A stretch of 64,000 bases of DNA from Niveibacterium sp. 24ML (GTDB lineage: Bacteria; Pseudomonadota; Gammaproteobacteria; Burkholderiales; Rhodocyclaceae). The stretch lies in assembly GCF_026586805.1 (NCBI RefSeq), contig NZ_JAPFHA010000001.1, positions 186,001 through 250,000 of the forward strand. Reading direction: 5' to 3'. Within the stretch, counting starts at the first letter, position 1. Each line of letters begins with the position of its first letter. A program made the translations under genes and the position numbers. The notes below the pieces were generated by a model, which was not told the DNA's origin, did not search any database, and saw only the letters and a program-made list of their open reading frames with translations. Below, in pieces: positions 44,319-53,780 of this stretch.

Positions 44319-45439
44319 AGCTCGCCCTCGTCCGCCAGCGCTACACCGCCTTCGGCGGCGCCGAACGCTTCGTCGAACGCGCCATCGAGGCGCTCGGCCG
44401 TGACGACATCGCGCTGACGCTGCTGACGCGCAAGTGGAGCGGCCAGCCTGCCGCGAACCTGGCGATCCGCAAGCTCGACCCGTTTCACCTTGGCCGCACC
44501 TGGCGCGACGCCAGCTTCGCGCGTGCGGTGCAGGCCGAGATTGCCGGCGGCGAGTTCGATTTGGTGCAATCGCACGAACGCATCGCCGGCTGCGACCTCT
44601 ACCGCGCCGGCGACGGCACCCATCTGGGCTGGCTCACGCACCGCGCCAAGGCGCGCGGCAAGGCCTTCGACCCGGCCTGGTGCGGCCCCTACCACCGCTA
44701 CACGCTGGCGGCGGAAGCGGCGATGTTCCGCCACCCGCGGCTGCGCGCGGTGATCTGCAACTCGCGCTTCATCCAGCACGAGATCATGGCGACATTCAGC
44801 TTGCCGGAAGCGCAGTTGCCGCTGATTGAAAACGGCGTGGACCTGCAGCGTTTTCGCCCCGCCAGCGCGGACGAGAAACACGCGGCCCGCGCCGCGCTGG
44901 GGCTGCCGCAAAGCGCGACCGTGCTCGGCTTCGTCGGCTCCGGCTTCGAACGCAAGGGCCTCGCCGCCGCGATCGAAACCCTGCCGCGCGAGGCCTGGCT
45001 GGTGGTGGCGGGCAAGGACAAGACCGAGCCGCACTACCGCCGGCTCGCGGCACGGCACGGCTGCGCCGAACGGGTGCGCTTCCTCGGCCCGCAGCAAGAC
45101 GTGGCGCCGCTCTACCGGGCCGTCGACGGCTTCGTCTTCCCCGCGATCTACGAGCCCTTCGGCAACGTGGTGCTCGAAGCCATGGCCTGCGGCCTGCCGG
45201 CCATCACCTCGCCGACCTGCGGATCGGAATCCCTGATCCGGCACGGCGAGAACGGCTGGCTTGCCGACGCTTTCGACCGCGACGCCCTGCGCGCCGCGCT
45301 GGCCGACATGATGGCCACGCTGGCCTCGCCGCAGCAACTTACCGCCATAAGCGCCGCCGCACGCCGCACGGCCGAAGCCCAGACGCCGGAGCGCATGGCC
45401 GACGCGCTCGTCGCGCTGTATCAAGGCTTGCTCGCGTAG
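44315..45439 (+). CDS. Family 4 glycosyltransferase (WaaG-like)
   Basis: A 374-aa GT-B enzyme. VKLALVRQRYTAFGGAERFVERAIEAL is a WaaG-like head, VICNSRFIQHEIMATFSLPEAQLPLIENGVD the middle, and FPAIYEPFGNVVLEAMACGLPAITS the EX7E donor motif. It starts with GTG overlapping the stop of the gene before it. It probably adds the first outer-core hexose; the sugar cannot be read from sequence. Confidence 0.87.
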   Translation: MKLALVRQRYTAFGGAERFVERAIEALGRDDIALTLLTRKWSGQPAANLAIRKLDPFHLGRTWRDASFARAVQAEIAGGEFDLVQSHERIAGCDLYRAGDGTHLGWLTHRAKARGKAFDPAWCGPYHRYTLAAEAAMFRHPRLRAVICNSRFIQHEIMATFSLPEAQLPLIENGVDLQRFRPASADEKHAARAALGLPQSATVLGFVGSGFERKGLAAAIETLPREAWLVVAGKDKTEPHYRRLAARHGCAERVRFLGPQQDVAPLYRAVDGFVFPAIYEPFGNVVLEAMACGLPAITSPTCGSESLIRHGENGWLADAFDRDALRAALADMMATLASPQQLTAISAAARRTAEAQTPERMADALVALYQGLLA

Positions 45440-45503
45440 CCCGGACACATCCTGTCGCAATCGCCGCAGCGCAAGCGGCGACGGGGCCGCAAGCCCCCTC
45501 CGG

Positions 45504-45509
45504 TATAAT
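45504..45509 (+). promoter_or_regulatory. Candidate sigma70 -10 element before msbA
   Basis: TATAAT lies 29 bp before the msbA ATG. No good -35 is seen at 17 bp. A GGGGC-CGCAA-GCCCC hairpin (45484-45498) sits where the -35 would be and may end the upstream transcript. Confidence 0.45.
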
Positions 45510-45538
45510 CCGCGCGGTCTTCCGCCCTGAGGCGCTTC

Positions 45539-47296
45539 ATGTCGCAATCCACGCAGCTATACCGCCGTCTGCTGACCTACGTTCGCCCGTACAAGAAGGC
45601 CTTTTTTGCGGCCCTCGTGTGCATGGTGATCGCAGGCACGCTGGAGCCGGCGATGGCCAAGCTGCTGCAGCTGATGATCGACGAGGGCTTCGGACCGAAC
45701 GTTTCGCCCACGGTGTTCTGGTATCCGGCGGGCATCGTCGGCATCTATTTCCTGCGCGGCATCCTGAGTTTTCTCACCGACTATGCGATGGCCTGGGTGG
45801 CCAACAAGGTACTGCTGGATCTGCGCAACGAGATGTTCGCCAAGCTGATCCGCCAGCCAACCCCCTTCTTCGACAACCGCCCAGCCGGGCTGCTGATGTC
45901 GAAGGTGGCCTACGACGTGCAGGGCGTGCTGGATGCCTCGACCAACGCGGTGAACACGCTGATCGGCGATTCGATCAAGGTAATCGCGCTGTTCGGCTTC
46001 CTGCTCTACCTGAACTGGCAGCTCACGCTGATCGCCTTCGTGCTGATTCCGCCGGTGGCGCTGGCGGTGCGCGCCTTCGCCGGGCGCCTGCGGCGCATGA
46101 CCCGTGGTTCGCAGGAGTCGATGGGCCTGATCAACCATGTGCTCGAAGAAGCGATCAGCGCGCACAAGCTGGTCAAGGTCTTCGGCGGGCAGGCCTACGA
46201 GGCGGGCCGTTTCCGCCGGGCCACGCAGCAACTGCGCAACTTCAACATGAAGGGCACCGTCGCCGCCGCGGCGCAGGGGCCGATCGTGCAGACGCTGGCC
46301 GCGGTGGGCATCGGCAGCATCATCGCTGCCGCGCTGTGGCAAGGCCAGAAGGGCGGCCTGACGGTGGGCGAGTTCAACGCCTTCATCGTCGCCATCGCCC
46401 AGCTGGTGCCGGCACTCAAGCGCCTCACCGATGTAAACGCACCGCTGCAGCGCGGCCTGGCTGCGGCCGAGAGCGTGTTCGAATTGATCGACGCGGGCAC
46501 CGAAGCCGACCACGGCACCAAGGCGCTGCCGCGGGCGAGCGGTGAGGTGCGCTTCGAGCAGGTTGGCTTCCGCTACCCCGGTGCATCACGCGACGCCCTC
46601 AGCGACATCAACCTGAGCATTGCGCCCGGCGAGATGGTCGCGCTGGTGGGCCAAAGCGGCAGCGGAAAAACCACCATCGCGAACCTGCTGCCACGCTTTT
46701 ACCCGGTGCAGAGCGGCGCGATCCGCCTGGACGGCATTTCGATCGAGGATCTGCTACTCGAAAGCCTGCGCTCGAACATCGCGCTTGTGAGTCAGGAAGT
46801 GGTGCTGTTCAACGACTCGGTCGCCAACAACATTGCCTACGGTTCGATGAACGGCGCCAGCCGTGCCGACATTGAAGCAGCCGCCCGCGCTGCCAACGCT
46901 TACGACTTCGTGATGCAGATGCCGGAAGGCTTCGACACCGAGATCGGCGAGCGCGGCACCAAACTGTCCGGCGGCCAGCGGCAGCGGCTCGCGATTGCGC
47001 GCGCCCTGCTCAAGAACGCGCCAGTGCTGATCCTCGACGAGGCCACCTCGGCGCTCGACACCGAGAGCGAACGCGCGGTGCAGGTGGCGCTCGACACGCT
47101 GATGCAAGGCCGCACCACGTTGGTCATCGCGCACCGGCTTTCAACGATCGAGCGCGCCGATCGCATCGTCGTGATGGATCGCGGCCGCATCGCCGAGGTG
47201 GGCACGCATGCCGAGCTGATCGCCCACGAAGGGCTCTACGCCAACCTGTGGAAGATGCAGTTCCGCCAGGACGACGAGCCGGCGGAGCAGGCCTGA
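45539..47296 (+). CDS. msbA: Lipid A export ABC transporter MsbA
   Basis: A 585-aa half-transporter. Six membrane segments lie in residues 1-310, followed by an ATPase domain with Walker A GQSGSGKTT near 378, signature LSGGQRQRLAIARALL and Walker B APVLILDEATSALD. The length and the RPYKKAFFAALVCMVIAGTLEPAMAKLLQLMIDEGF start match MsbA. It flips lipid A-core across the inner membrane, which fits an LPS locus. Confidence 0.92.
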   Translation: MSQSTQLYRRLLTYVRPYKKAFFAALVCMVIAGTLEPAMAKLLQLMIDEGFGPNVSPTVFWYPAGIVGIYFLRGILSFLTDYAMAWVANKVLLDLRNEMFAKLIRQPTPFFDNRPAGLLMSKVAYDVQGVLDASTNAVNTLIGDSIKVIALFGFLLYLNWQLTLIAFVLIPPVALAVRAFAGRLRRMTRGSQESMGLINHVLEEAISAHKLVKVFGGQAYEAGRFRRATQQLRNFNMKGTVAAAAQGPIVQTLAAVGIGSIIAAALWQGQKGGLTVGEFNAFIVAIAQLVPALKRLTDVNAPLQRGLAAAESVFELIDAGTEADHGTKALPRASGEVRFEQVGFRYPGASRDALSDINLSIAPGEMVALVGQSGSGKTTIANLLPRFYPVQSGAIRLDGISIEDLLLESLRSNIALVSQEVVLFNDSVANNIAYGSMNGASRADIEAAARAANAYDFVMQMPEGFDTEIGERGTKLSGGQRQRLAIARALLKNAPVLILDEATSALDTESERAVQVALDTLMQGRTTLVIAHRLSTIERADRIVVMDRGRIAEVGTHAELIAHEGLYANLWKMQFRQDDEPAEQA

Positions 47297-47298
47297 GC

Positions 47299-49152
47299 AT
47301 GTGCGGCATTGCCGGCTATCTGAGCACCCGGCCGCTGAGCGGCAGCAGCGCCGAGGCGATGCTTGCGGCGATCGCCCAACGCGGCCCGGATGCGCGCCAC
47401 GCGGTGTGCTGGCGCGATGGCCAGCGCCTTGCCGACCCGGCCGGCGCCCAGCGCGCGCTGCTGCACGCGCGGCTGTCGATCCGCGATCCGCGCCCGGAGG
47501 CCGATCAGCCGATGGGCAACGACGATGGCTCGATCTGGCTTTGCTACAACGGCGAGGTCTACGGCTGGGAAGACGAGCGCCGCGCGCTTGAAGCGCAGGG
47601 CGCGCGCTTTCGTACCACCTCCGACACTGAATTCATCCTGCGCGGCTATGAAGCCTGGGGCATCGAGGCGCTGCTGCCCAAGCTGCGCGGCATGTTCGCG
47701 TTTGCGCTGCTCGATCTGCGCGTCGGCAAGCTGCATCTGGTGCGCGACCGCATGGGCCTCAAGCCACTGGTTTATCACCACGACGCCGCGAGCCAGACGC
47801 TGGCCTTTGGCTCGCTGGTGCGCAGCGTGCTGCCAGCGGTGCCGCGCGCCGAGCGGGACTTCGACCCCGAGGGCCTCGATGCCTACCTCGCGCACCGCAC
47901 GATCCCCGCGCCGCGCACGGTATTCCGCGCAATCCGCCGGCTTGAGAACGCGCACCGCATCGAATTCGATCTGGCCACCGGCGCGCTGACGAAATTACGC
48001 TACTGGGCCCCCGCGCCGAACGGGCGCAATCCGATCGAAGTGCTGGACGAAGCGGTGCGGCTGCGCACCGTGGCCGACCGGCCGGTTGGCGTGTTCCTTT
48101 CCGGCGGCATCGATTCGACGGTCGTCGCCAGCCGGCTTGCGGCGCAGGGCTTCGAGAACATCCAGAGCTTCACCGCCGGCTTCGACGACCCGTCGATGGA
48201 CGAAAGCGAACTGGCGGCGCGGATCGCCAGCGAGTTGGGCATGGCGAACACGCGCATCGCGATGGCCAGTGACGTGTCCGCCACGTTCGAACAAGTCGTC
48301 GCCGATCTCGATGAGCCCTTCGCCGACCCCTCCGCCTTCCCCGCCTGGGCGCTCTCGCGCGAGGTGACGCAGCATGTGAAGGTGGTGCTGTGCGGCGATG
48401 GCGGCGACGAGCTGTTCGCGGGCTACAAGCGCTATCGCCAGCACTTGCGGTCGGCCTGGCGGCGCAGCATCCCGGCATTGAGCTGGCTACGGCCGGGCGG
48501 GAACATCACACCCGGCAAGAGCGAGCGCCTGCGGCTTGAAGCCTCAATGTCATGGGCCGACGCCTGGTCGCTGCGTTTTTCCGGTTTTTCTTCCGCCGAG
48601 CGCGCCGCCTTGCAGCCGGCGCTCCAGCACTTGCCGGCGCACCGCTGGCGCGCGCCGGAAGTGGCATCGAACAGCGCGATCGAGCAGCTGCTCGAAGTCG
48701 ATCGCCTCAACTACCTGCCCGAATACATACTGCGCAAGGCCGATCTGGTGACGATGGCGCATGGCCTCGAAGGTCGCGCGCCGCTGATCGACCATGTTTT
48801 CGTCGAAGCGCTGGCCGGCCTGCCCGCGAGCGAACGATTCAGCCAGCCGCCGAAGGCCTGGCTCGCGCAGCGCAGCCTGCCGTGCATGACGCTGGGGCTG
48901 CTGACGATGAAGAAGCGTGGCTTCAATCCGCCGATCCGCGCCCTGGTGCGCGACGGCCTCGCCTCGCGCCTGCCGGGTTTCGGGCCACGCCTGGCGCATG
49001 CGAGTGATGGACAGATCGATGCCGGCATCGTCGAGCGCTTCGTCGCGGCCTGGCGGCTGGACGCCAGCCTGTCTGAAGGCATGCTGCAACTGCTGATGCT
49101 CGACGAGAGCCTGCGCCAGCTCGACCGCCTGAGGCGCGCCGCCGATGAGTAA
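47299..49152 (+). CDS. asnB: Glutamine-hydrolysing asparagine synthase-like amidotransferase
   Basis: A 617-aa protein. MCGIAGYLSTRPLSG exposes Cys2 as the glutaminase nucleophile, and VFLSGGIDSTVVASRLAAQG is the ATP PP-loop of the synthetase domain (residues about 220-600). In LPS/O-antigen loci such proteins often amidate sugar uronic acids rather than make free asparagine; that is inferred from the neighbours. It starts three bases after msbA and overlaps the next gene by 8 bp. Confidence 0.9.
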   Translation: MCGIAGYLSTRPLSGSSAEAMLAAIAQRGPDARHAVCWRDGQRLADPAGAQRALLHARLSIRDPRPEADQPMGNDDGSIWLCYNGEVYGWEDERRALEAQGARFRTTSDTEFILRGYEAWGIEALLPKLRGMFAFALLDLRVGKLHLVRDRMGLKPLVYHHDAASQTLAFGSLVRSVLPAVPRAERDFDPEGLDAYLAHRTIPAPRTVFRAIRRLENAHRIEFDLATGALTKLRYWAPAPNGRNPIEVLDEAVRLRTVADRPVGVFLSGGIDSTVVASRLAAQGFENIQSFTAGFDDPSMDESELAARIASELGMANTRIAMASDVSATFEQVVADLDEPFADPSAFPAWALSREVTQHVKVVLCGDGGDELFAGYKRYRQHLRSAWRRSIPALSWLRPGGNITPGKSERLRLEASMSWADAWSLRFSGFSSAERAALQPALQHLPAHRWRAPEVASNSAIEQLLEVDRLNYLPEYILRKADLVTMAHGLEGRAPLIDHVFVEALAGLPASERFSQPPKAWLAQRSLPCMTLGLLTMKKRGFNPPIRALVRDGLASRLPGFGPRLAHASDGQIDAGIVERFVAAWRLDASLSEGMLQLLMLDESLRQLDRLRRAADE

Positions 49153-50311
49153 GCGCAGCCTCAGCCGCGCCCTGATCCTGGCCCTGGGCCTGCCGCGCGT
49201 GGAGCTCAACCGACTGCTCGGCACGCCGCCCGTAACCCCGAAGAAGGTGCTGATCGCCGCCGACGTCGTGCTGGGTGACACGATCATGCTTGCGCCACTG
49301 CTCGCCAAGGTCCGCGCGCGCTGGCCCACGGCCGAGATCACGCTGACCTGCCCGCCACGTTTCGTTGCCTTGTTCGAGGGGCGGCCCTGGGGCGTTCGCG
49401 CGCAGGCACTCGACTTGCGCGATCCACAGACCCTGCTTGCCGCCCGCGACACCTATGATCTGGCGCTGTGCCCGGCGCAGGCGCGCCACGGCTGGCTGGC
49501 GGCCGCCCTGGGCGCGCGCTGGATCATCGGCTTCGCGGGTGATCCGCGCTGGCACAAACGCATAGCGCTCAGTCAGACACGCGCCCTGCCAGATCGTGCG
49601 ATGACCTTCGGCGATGTCGCCGCCACCCTGGTCGACGGCCCCGAGCCACCTGCCTATGCGCCACGACAGTGGCCGCACCCGGCCGTGGGCCCGCAAGACC
49701 CGACATCAACACGGGTGGTCCTGCATCTGGGCGCCAGCGGCGTCAACAAACTTTGGCCGGCCGAGAACTGGCGTGCACTGATCGCGCGGCTTCAGGGCGC
49801 CGGCCTTGCCCCCTGCCTCGTGACCGGGCCCGGCGAAGCCGCGCTGCTCGATGAAGTCGACCCCGAGCGGCGCCTGACACAGCACCCGGGCAGCCTGTCG
49901 CTGCCTGAGTACTGGCAACTGCTTGCGGGTTCGCGGGCGCTGGTGTGCCCGGATACCGGCATCGCCCACCTTGGCCGCATCGTCGGCACACCTACCGTCG
50001 CCCTCTTCGGCCCCGGTTCGCCGCTGCTTGGCGGCGCCGGGCACTTCTGGCGCGAAAGCCCCTACGTCGCGATCTGGAACGCGGACGTCGCCTGTCGCGA
50101 CCAGCACGACTTCTTCGAGCGCAAAGTCGAATGGGTGCGCCACTGCTGGCGACGCCCGCCCGAATGCGCAAACCCGCACTGTGTGCGCCAGCACACCGTT
50201 GATGCGGTACTCGCGGCGCTGCAGACGCTGGCCGTGATGCCGCAGGGCACGGATTCAGCGGCGGCAGCCAGCCCCCAGCCCAGCAACAGGACCCCGGTAT
50301 CCCATGACTGA
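49145..50311 (+). CDS. Family 9 glycosyltransferase (heptosyltransferase-like)
   Basis: A 388-aa GT-B enzyme of the ADP-heptose:LPS heptosyltransferase family. KKVLIAADVVLGDTIMLAPLLAKVRARWPTAEITL, VVLHLGASGVNKLWPAENWRALIARLQ and ALVCPDTGIAHLGRIVGTPTVALFGPGSP are the typical blocks. It has an unusual Cys-containing C-terminal region (CRDQHDFF ... CWRRPPECANPHC). It overlaps the ligase gene that follows by 8 bp. Confidence 0.83.
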   Translation: MSKRSLSRALILALGLPRVELNRLLGTPPVTPKKVLIAADVVLGDTIMLAPLLAKVRARWPTAEITLTCPPRFVALFEGRPWGVRAQALDLRDPQTLLAARDTYDLALCPAQARHGWLAAALGARWIIGFAGDPRWHKRIALSQTRALPDRAMTFGDVAATLVDGPEPPAYAPRQWPHPAVGPQDPTSTRVVLHLGASGVNKLWPAENWRALIARLQGAGLAPCLVTGPGEAALLDEVDPERRLTQHPGSLSLPEYWQLLAGSRALVCPDTGIAHLGRIVGTPTVALFGPGSPLLGGAGHFWRESPYVAIWNADVACRDQHDFFERKVEWVRHCWRRPPECANPHCVRQHTVDAVLAALQTLAVMPQGTDSAAAASPQPSNRTPVSHD

Positions 50312-51671
50312 CGACATCGGCATCGCTCGCCGCATCGCCCAGACCGGCAGCCTCGTGCTTTTCGCGCTGCTGGTATTTCTCTGGTCAGTGCCGGGCCTGG
50401 TTGCCGTCCGCAATGCCCTGCCGGTGCTCTTGCTGATCTCGCTGCTGGCGCTCAAACCGGACTACCGGAATGCCGTGCAGACGCTGCGCCAGCCCCTCGT
50501 GGCCCTCCCCCTGGTCGCGCTGAGCCTGTGGATCGCGTTTCACAACAGCTTCCTTGCCTGGGAGCCCGCTCACGCCTGGCGTGAATCAAGCCAATGGTTC
50601 AAGTCGCTCGCGGTGTTCGCGATCGGCGTATTGGTGGCGAACAGCCCGGGCTGGAAGTCGGCGCGGTCCCGCCACATTGCCTGGCTGGGCGCGCTGGGCG
50701 TCAGCTACACCGCCTATCTGGCATTCCAGATCGCCTACAAGCCCTGGTCGCTTGATGCGCCCGTCACCGCAATCCTCCAGCAGAACACGCTCGTCGGTTC
50801 GCGCGACCTCGGCAGCTATCTCGGTACGGCGCTCGTCGCGCTCTGGCTTGCCGAGCTTGCCAGCCAGGCCGCGCGGGGCATATCGCTATTCGGTGCGCGC
50901 CGCTGGCTGGCACCGCTGGCCTTGCTGGTTTCGATGGGACTGACCGTTGCAATGATGACGCGCAACGCGCTGCCAGTGATGTTTGTCGTCACCTGCGGCG
51001 CCTTCATCGCCTATGCCCAGACGCGCACACGCAGCGAGTTCGGCCGCACAGCGGCGATCGGGGTGCTTGGCCTGGTCGTCGTTCTCGGCGCTGCGGCGGT
51101 ATCGGTGCATGGCGATCCGCGCTGGAAGACCTTGTCGGCGGCCGTGCAGGCCGGCGTCGATATCGAACACAACAAGGCCTGGCTGGATCAGGAGAGCGCC
51201 GAGCGGATGCCGCTCGCGGCCGACGGCAAACCGGTCGACTCGTCGGCCTACATGCGGGCCGCCTGGATGACCGGCCTGCTCGATGAAATCCGGCGGAATC
51301 CCCTCGGCGTCGGTTTTGACCGCAACGCCTTTGGCCGCGCGCTTAAAGAACACTATGGCCGGCCGGTTTCGACGCAGTTCGGCCATTCCGGCATCCTCGA
51401 CTTCACGCTGGGCCTTGGCATTCCGGGCGGCCTTCTCTTTGTTGCCACGCTCGGCGCGCTGGTGGCCAGCGGTGTACGCCGCTGGCGCGAGGCGCGAAGC
51501 GGCGCCGGGCTGGCGCTGGCCTTGTTTGTTGCGGCCTACGGCTTGCGCGCCTGCATCGACGGCACCGTGCGCGACCACATGATCGAGCAAGCCTTCTTCG
51601 TCGCCGGCCTGCTGTTTGGGCTCGCGAAGCTCGGCAGCCAAGCGCCCGCGGCGCCGGAACCCGCCCGCTAG
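50304..51671 (+). CDS. O-antigen ligase/polymerase family membrane protein
   Basis: A 455-aa protein with about ten to twelve hydrophobic segments and one large loop after residue 270 (DPRWKTLSAAVQAGVDIEHNKAWLD...). Late in the loop, NPLGVGFDRNAFGRALKEHYG and TQFGHSGILDFTLGLGIPG match the WaaL/Wzy_C pattern (conserved G-x-G and H). It would join O-antigen or another glycan to lipid A-core in the periplasm. Ligase and polymerase cannot be told apart by sequence alone. Confidence 0.82.
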   Translation: MTDDIGIARRIAQTGSLVLFALLVFLWSVPGLVAVRNALPVLLLISLLALKPDYRNAVQTLRQPLVALPLVALSLWIAFHNSFLAWEPAHAWRESSQWFKSLAVFAIGVLVANSPGWKSARSRHIAWLGALGVSYTAYLAFQIAYKPWSLDAPVTAILQQNTLVGSRDLGSYLGTALVALWLAELASQAARGISLFGARRWLAPLALLVSMGLTVAMMTRNALPVMFVVTCGAFIAYAQTRTRSEFGRTAAIGVLGLVVVLGAAAVSVHGDPRWKTLSAAVQAGVDIEHNKAWLDQESAERMPLAADGKPVDSSAYMRAAWMTGLLDEIRRNPLGVGFDRNAFGRALKEHYGRPVSTQFGHSGILDFTLGLGIPGGLLFVATLGALVASGVRRWREARSGAGLALALFVAAYGLRACIDGTVRDHMIEQAFFVAGLLFGLAKLGSQAPAAPEPAR

Positions 51672-51674
51672 ACC

Positions 51675-53780
51675 ATGTCAGCACTGACCCTTTCTTCCTG
51701 CGTTCGCGCAGCGGACTATCGGCCGGATATCGATGGCGTGCGCGCCATCGCGGTGCTAAGCGTTGTCGCCTTCCACATCGGCCTGGCCGGCCTGCCGGGT
51801 GGCTTCGTCGGCGTGGATATCTTCTTCGTCATCTCCGGCTACCTGATCACCGACCTGATCCGCCGCGAACTGGAACGCAGCGGCGACTTCAGCTTTGTCG
51901 CCTTCTACGGCCGGCGCCTGCGGCGACTAGCCCCGGCGATGATCGTCGTCGCCGTATGCACCGCTGCGCTGGCCTACTTTCTGCTGCTGCCTGACGACCA
52001 GAACAAGCTCGGCCGGCAGATCCGCTCGGTTGCGCTGATTTCGGCCAACCACCATTTTCTCAAGCACGCGTTCGACTACTTCGACCTTGGCGCCGATACC
52101 AAGCCGCTGTTGCACACCTGGTCACTGGCAGTCGAAGAGCAGTTCTACCTTGTCTGGCCCTTGCTGCTGTTCGGCGTCTATCGGATCGGCAAGGCCGTCG
52201 CAACCCGGCGCAACGCACTGCTGGCAATGCTCGCTGCGCTGTTCGCCGCGTCATTTGCCTACTGCCTGTGGCTATCGGCGAAGAACGGGCCGGCCGCCTT
52301 CTACCTGATGGCGACACGCGCGTGGGAGTTCGCCGTCGGCGGCGCGCTATGCCTGATCCCGGCAAGAACCAGCAGCAGAGGGATCGCAACGCTCGCTGGC
52401 GCGGCCGGATTGGCCCTGCTCGCCGCATCGGTCACCCTGATCAACGAAGGCATGTTGTTCCCCGGCTACGTCGCGCTATTGCCCGTGCTGGGCACCGCGC
52501 TGGTTCTGCTGGCGGGCGCGCTCGATCGCGCCAACCCGGTCAGCCGGCTCCTCGCGATGAACCCGTGGCGCAGCATCGGGCTGATCTCTTACGGTTGGTA
52601 CCTGTGGCACTGGCCCCTGCTGGCCCTGGCGCGCTACTGGTCTTTCGGCGAGCGCCTGCTGTGGCGCGACTTCCTGCTCGCCGGGCCGCTCGCGCTCGCG
52701 CTGGCATGGCTCACCTACCGCTTCATCGAGCAACCGATCCGTCTTGGCGCAGCGCCCTGGTTGCGTGATCGCCGCCAGGCCATCAAGCGCATCCTGCTGG
52801 TCTCGTTTGGCATCTGGCTGCTGGGCACGCTTTCAATGGAACTGCCTGCACGCTGGCCCTGGCCGGGCCAAGGCGCGGTGATTGCCGCCCGCCATGATGC
52901 AATGGCAATGCCCAAAGCCTGCGACATGCCCGCGACAGGCATCCCGCTCGCGCCGCCGGCAGCCTGCCTGTTTGGCCGGCCCGATGCCGCTCCGCAAGTG
53001 GTGGTGTGGGGCGATTCGCACGCCGATCACCTGATGCCCATGCTCGACGAGCAAGGCAAAACGATGGGGCTGACGCTGCTACGCCGCGTGTATCACGGCT
53101 GTCCGCCCACACCTGGCGCGGTGCCTGCCGGAGAAGGCGCGGTGCGGACCTGGTGCCTGAACTTCTCGCAGGCGGTGCAGGCAGAAATCAATGCGCTGGC
53201 GCAAACGGGGCTTCGCGGCGTGATCATCGGCGCACGCTGGCGCGGCTATACCGCAGGCCAGCATGGCGCGCAACGCGAAAAGCTGGGCCTGCTGGACGCC
53301 ACCGCACCGGCAGTCACCGGCAGCCTGAGCGCCGGCGCCTGGCGCACCGGGGAAGGCGAACTGACGCATGCCGCCTCGCTTCAGGTAATGGAGAAGGCGC
53401 TGGAGGACGAACTGGCGCGCATGGCAGGCCTGGGGCTGCGTGTGCTGATCGTGTTGCCCGCACCCGAATTTCACTACCCGCCACCCGAGTGCCTGCAGCG
53501 GATGCCCGCCGCACAGTGCGACGTCTCGCGCGCCGAGGCCGACGCCGCACGCAGCAGCATCCGCGCGGTAATCGAGCGCGCGGCGACCAACAAACCGAAT
53601 GTCCGCCTGTGGGACCCGCTCGTGCAACTGTGCGATGGATCGGTCTGCGCGGCCACCAACAGCGCCGGGCGGGCGCGCTATCAGGACCGCGATCACCTGA
53701 CGGCAAGCACCGCCCGCACGCTTGGCGCCAGCTTTCAAGCATCGTTGCAATGGCTTGCCGGAGACGACGCCACGCCATGA
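51675..53780 (+). CDS. OafA-type acyltransferase with SGNH domain
   Basis: A 701-aa membrane protein. YRPDIDGVRAIAVLSVVAFHIGLAGLPGGFVGVDIFFVISGYLIT and the RRLRRLAPAMIVV loop are the acyltransferase-3 head, with about ten membrane segments to residue 390. The periplasmic C-terminal half is an SGNH domain (VVVWGDSHADHLMPML near 440 and a final DRDHLTASTARTLG with the Asp-x-x-His pair). Such proteins O-acetylate LPS or other surface glycans. Confidence 0.92.
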   Translation: MSALTLSSCVRAADYRPDIDGVRAIAVLSVVAFHIGLAGLPGGFVGVDIFFVISGYLITDLIRRELERSGDFSFVAFYGRRLRRLAPAMIVVAVCTAALAYFLLLPDDQNKLGRQIRSVALISANHHFLKHAFDYFDLGADTKPLLHTWSLAVEEQFYLVWPLLLFGVYRIGKAVATRRNALLAMLAALFAASFAYCLWLSAKNGPAAFYLMATRAWEFAVGGALCLIPARTSSRGIATLAGAAGLALLAASVTLINEGMLFPGYVALLPVLGTALVLLAGALDRANPVSRLLAMNPWRSIGLISYGWYLWHWPLLALARYWSFGERLLWRDFLLAGPLALALAWLTYRFIEQPIRLGAAPWLRDRRQAIKRILLVSFGIWLLGTLSMELPARWPWPGQGAVIAARHDAMAMPKACDMPATGIPLAPPAACLFGRPDAAPQVVVWGDSHADHLMPMLDEQGKTMGLTLLRRVYHGCPPTPGAVPAGEGAVRTWCLNFSQAVQAEINALAQTGLRGVIIGARWRGYTAGQHGAQREKLGLLDATAPAVTGSLSAGAWRTGEGELTHAASLQVMEKALEDELARMAGLGLRVLIVLPAPEFHYPPPECLQRMPAAQCDVSRAEADAARSSIRAVIERAATNKPNVRLWDPLVQLCDGSVCAATNSAGRARYQDRDHLTASTARTLGASFQASLQWLAGDDATP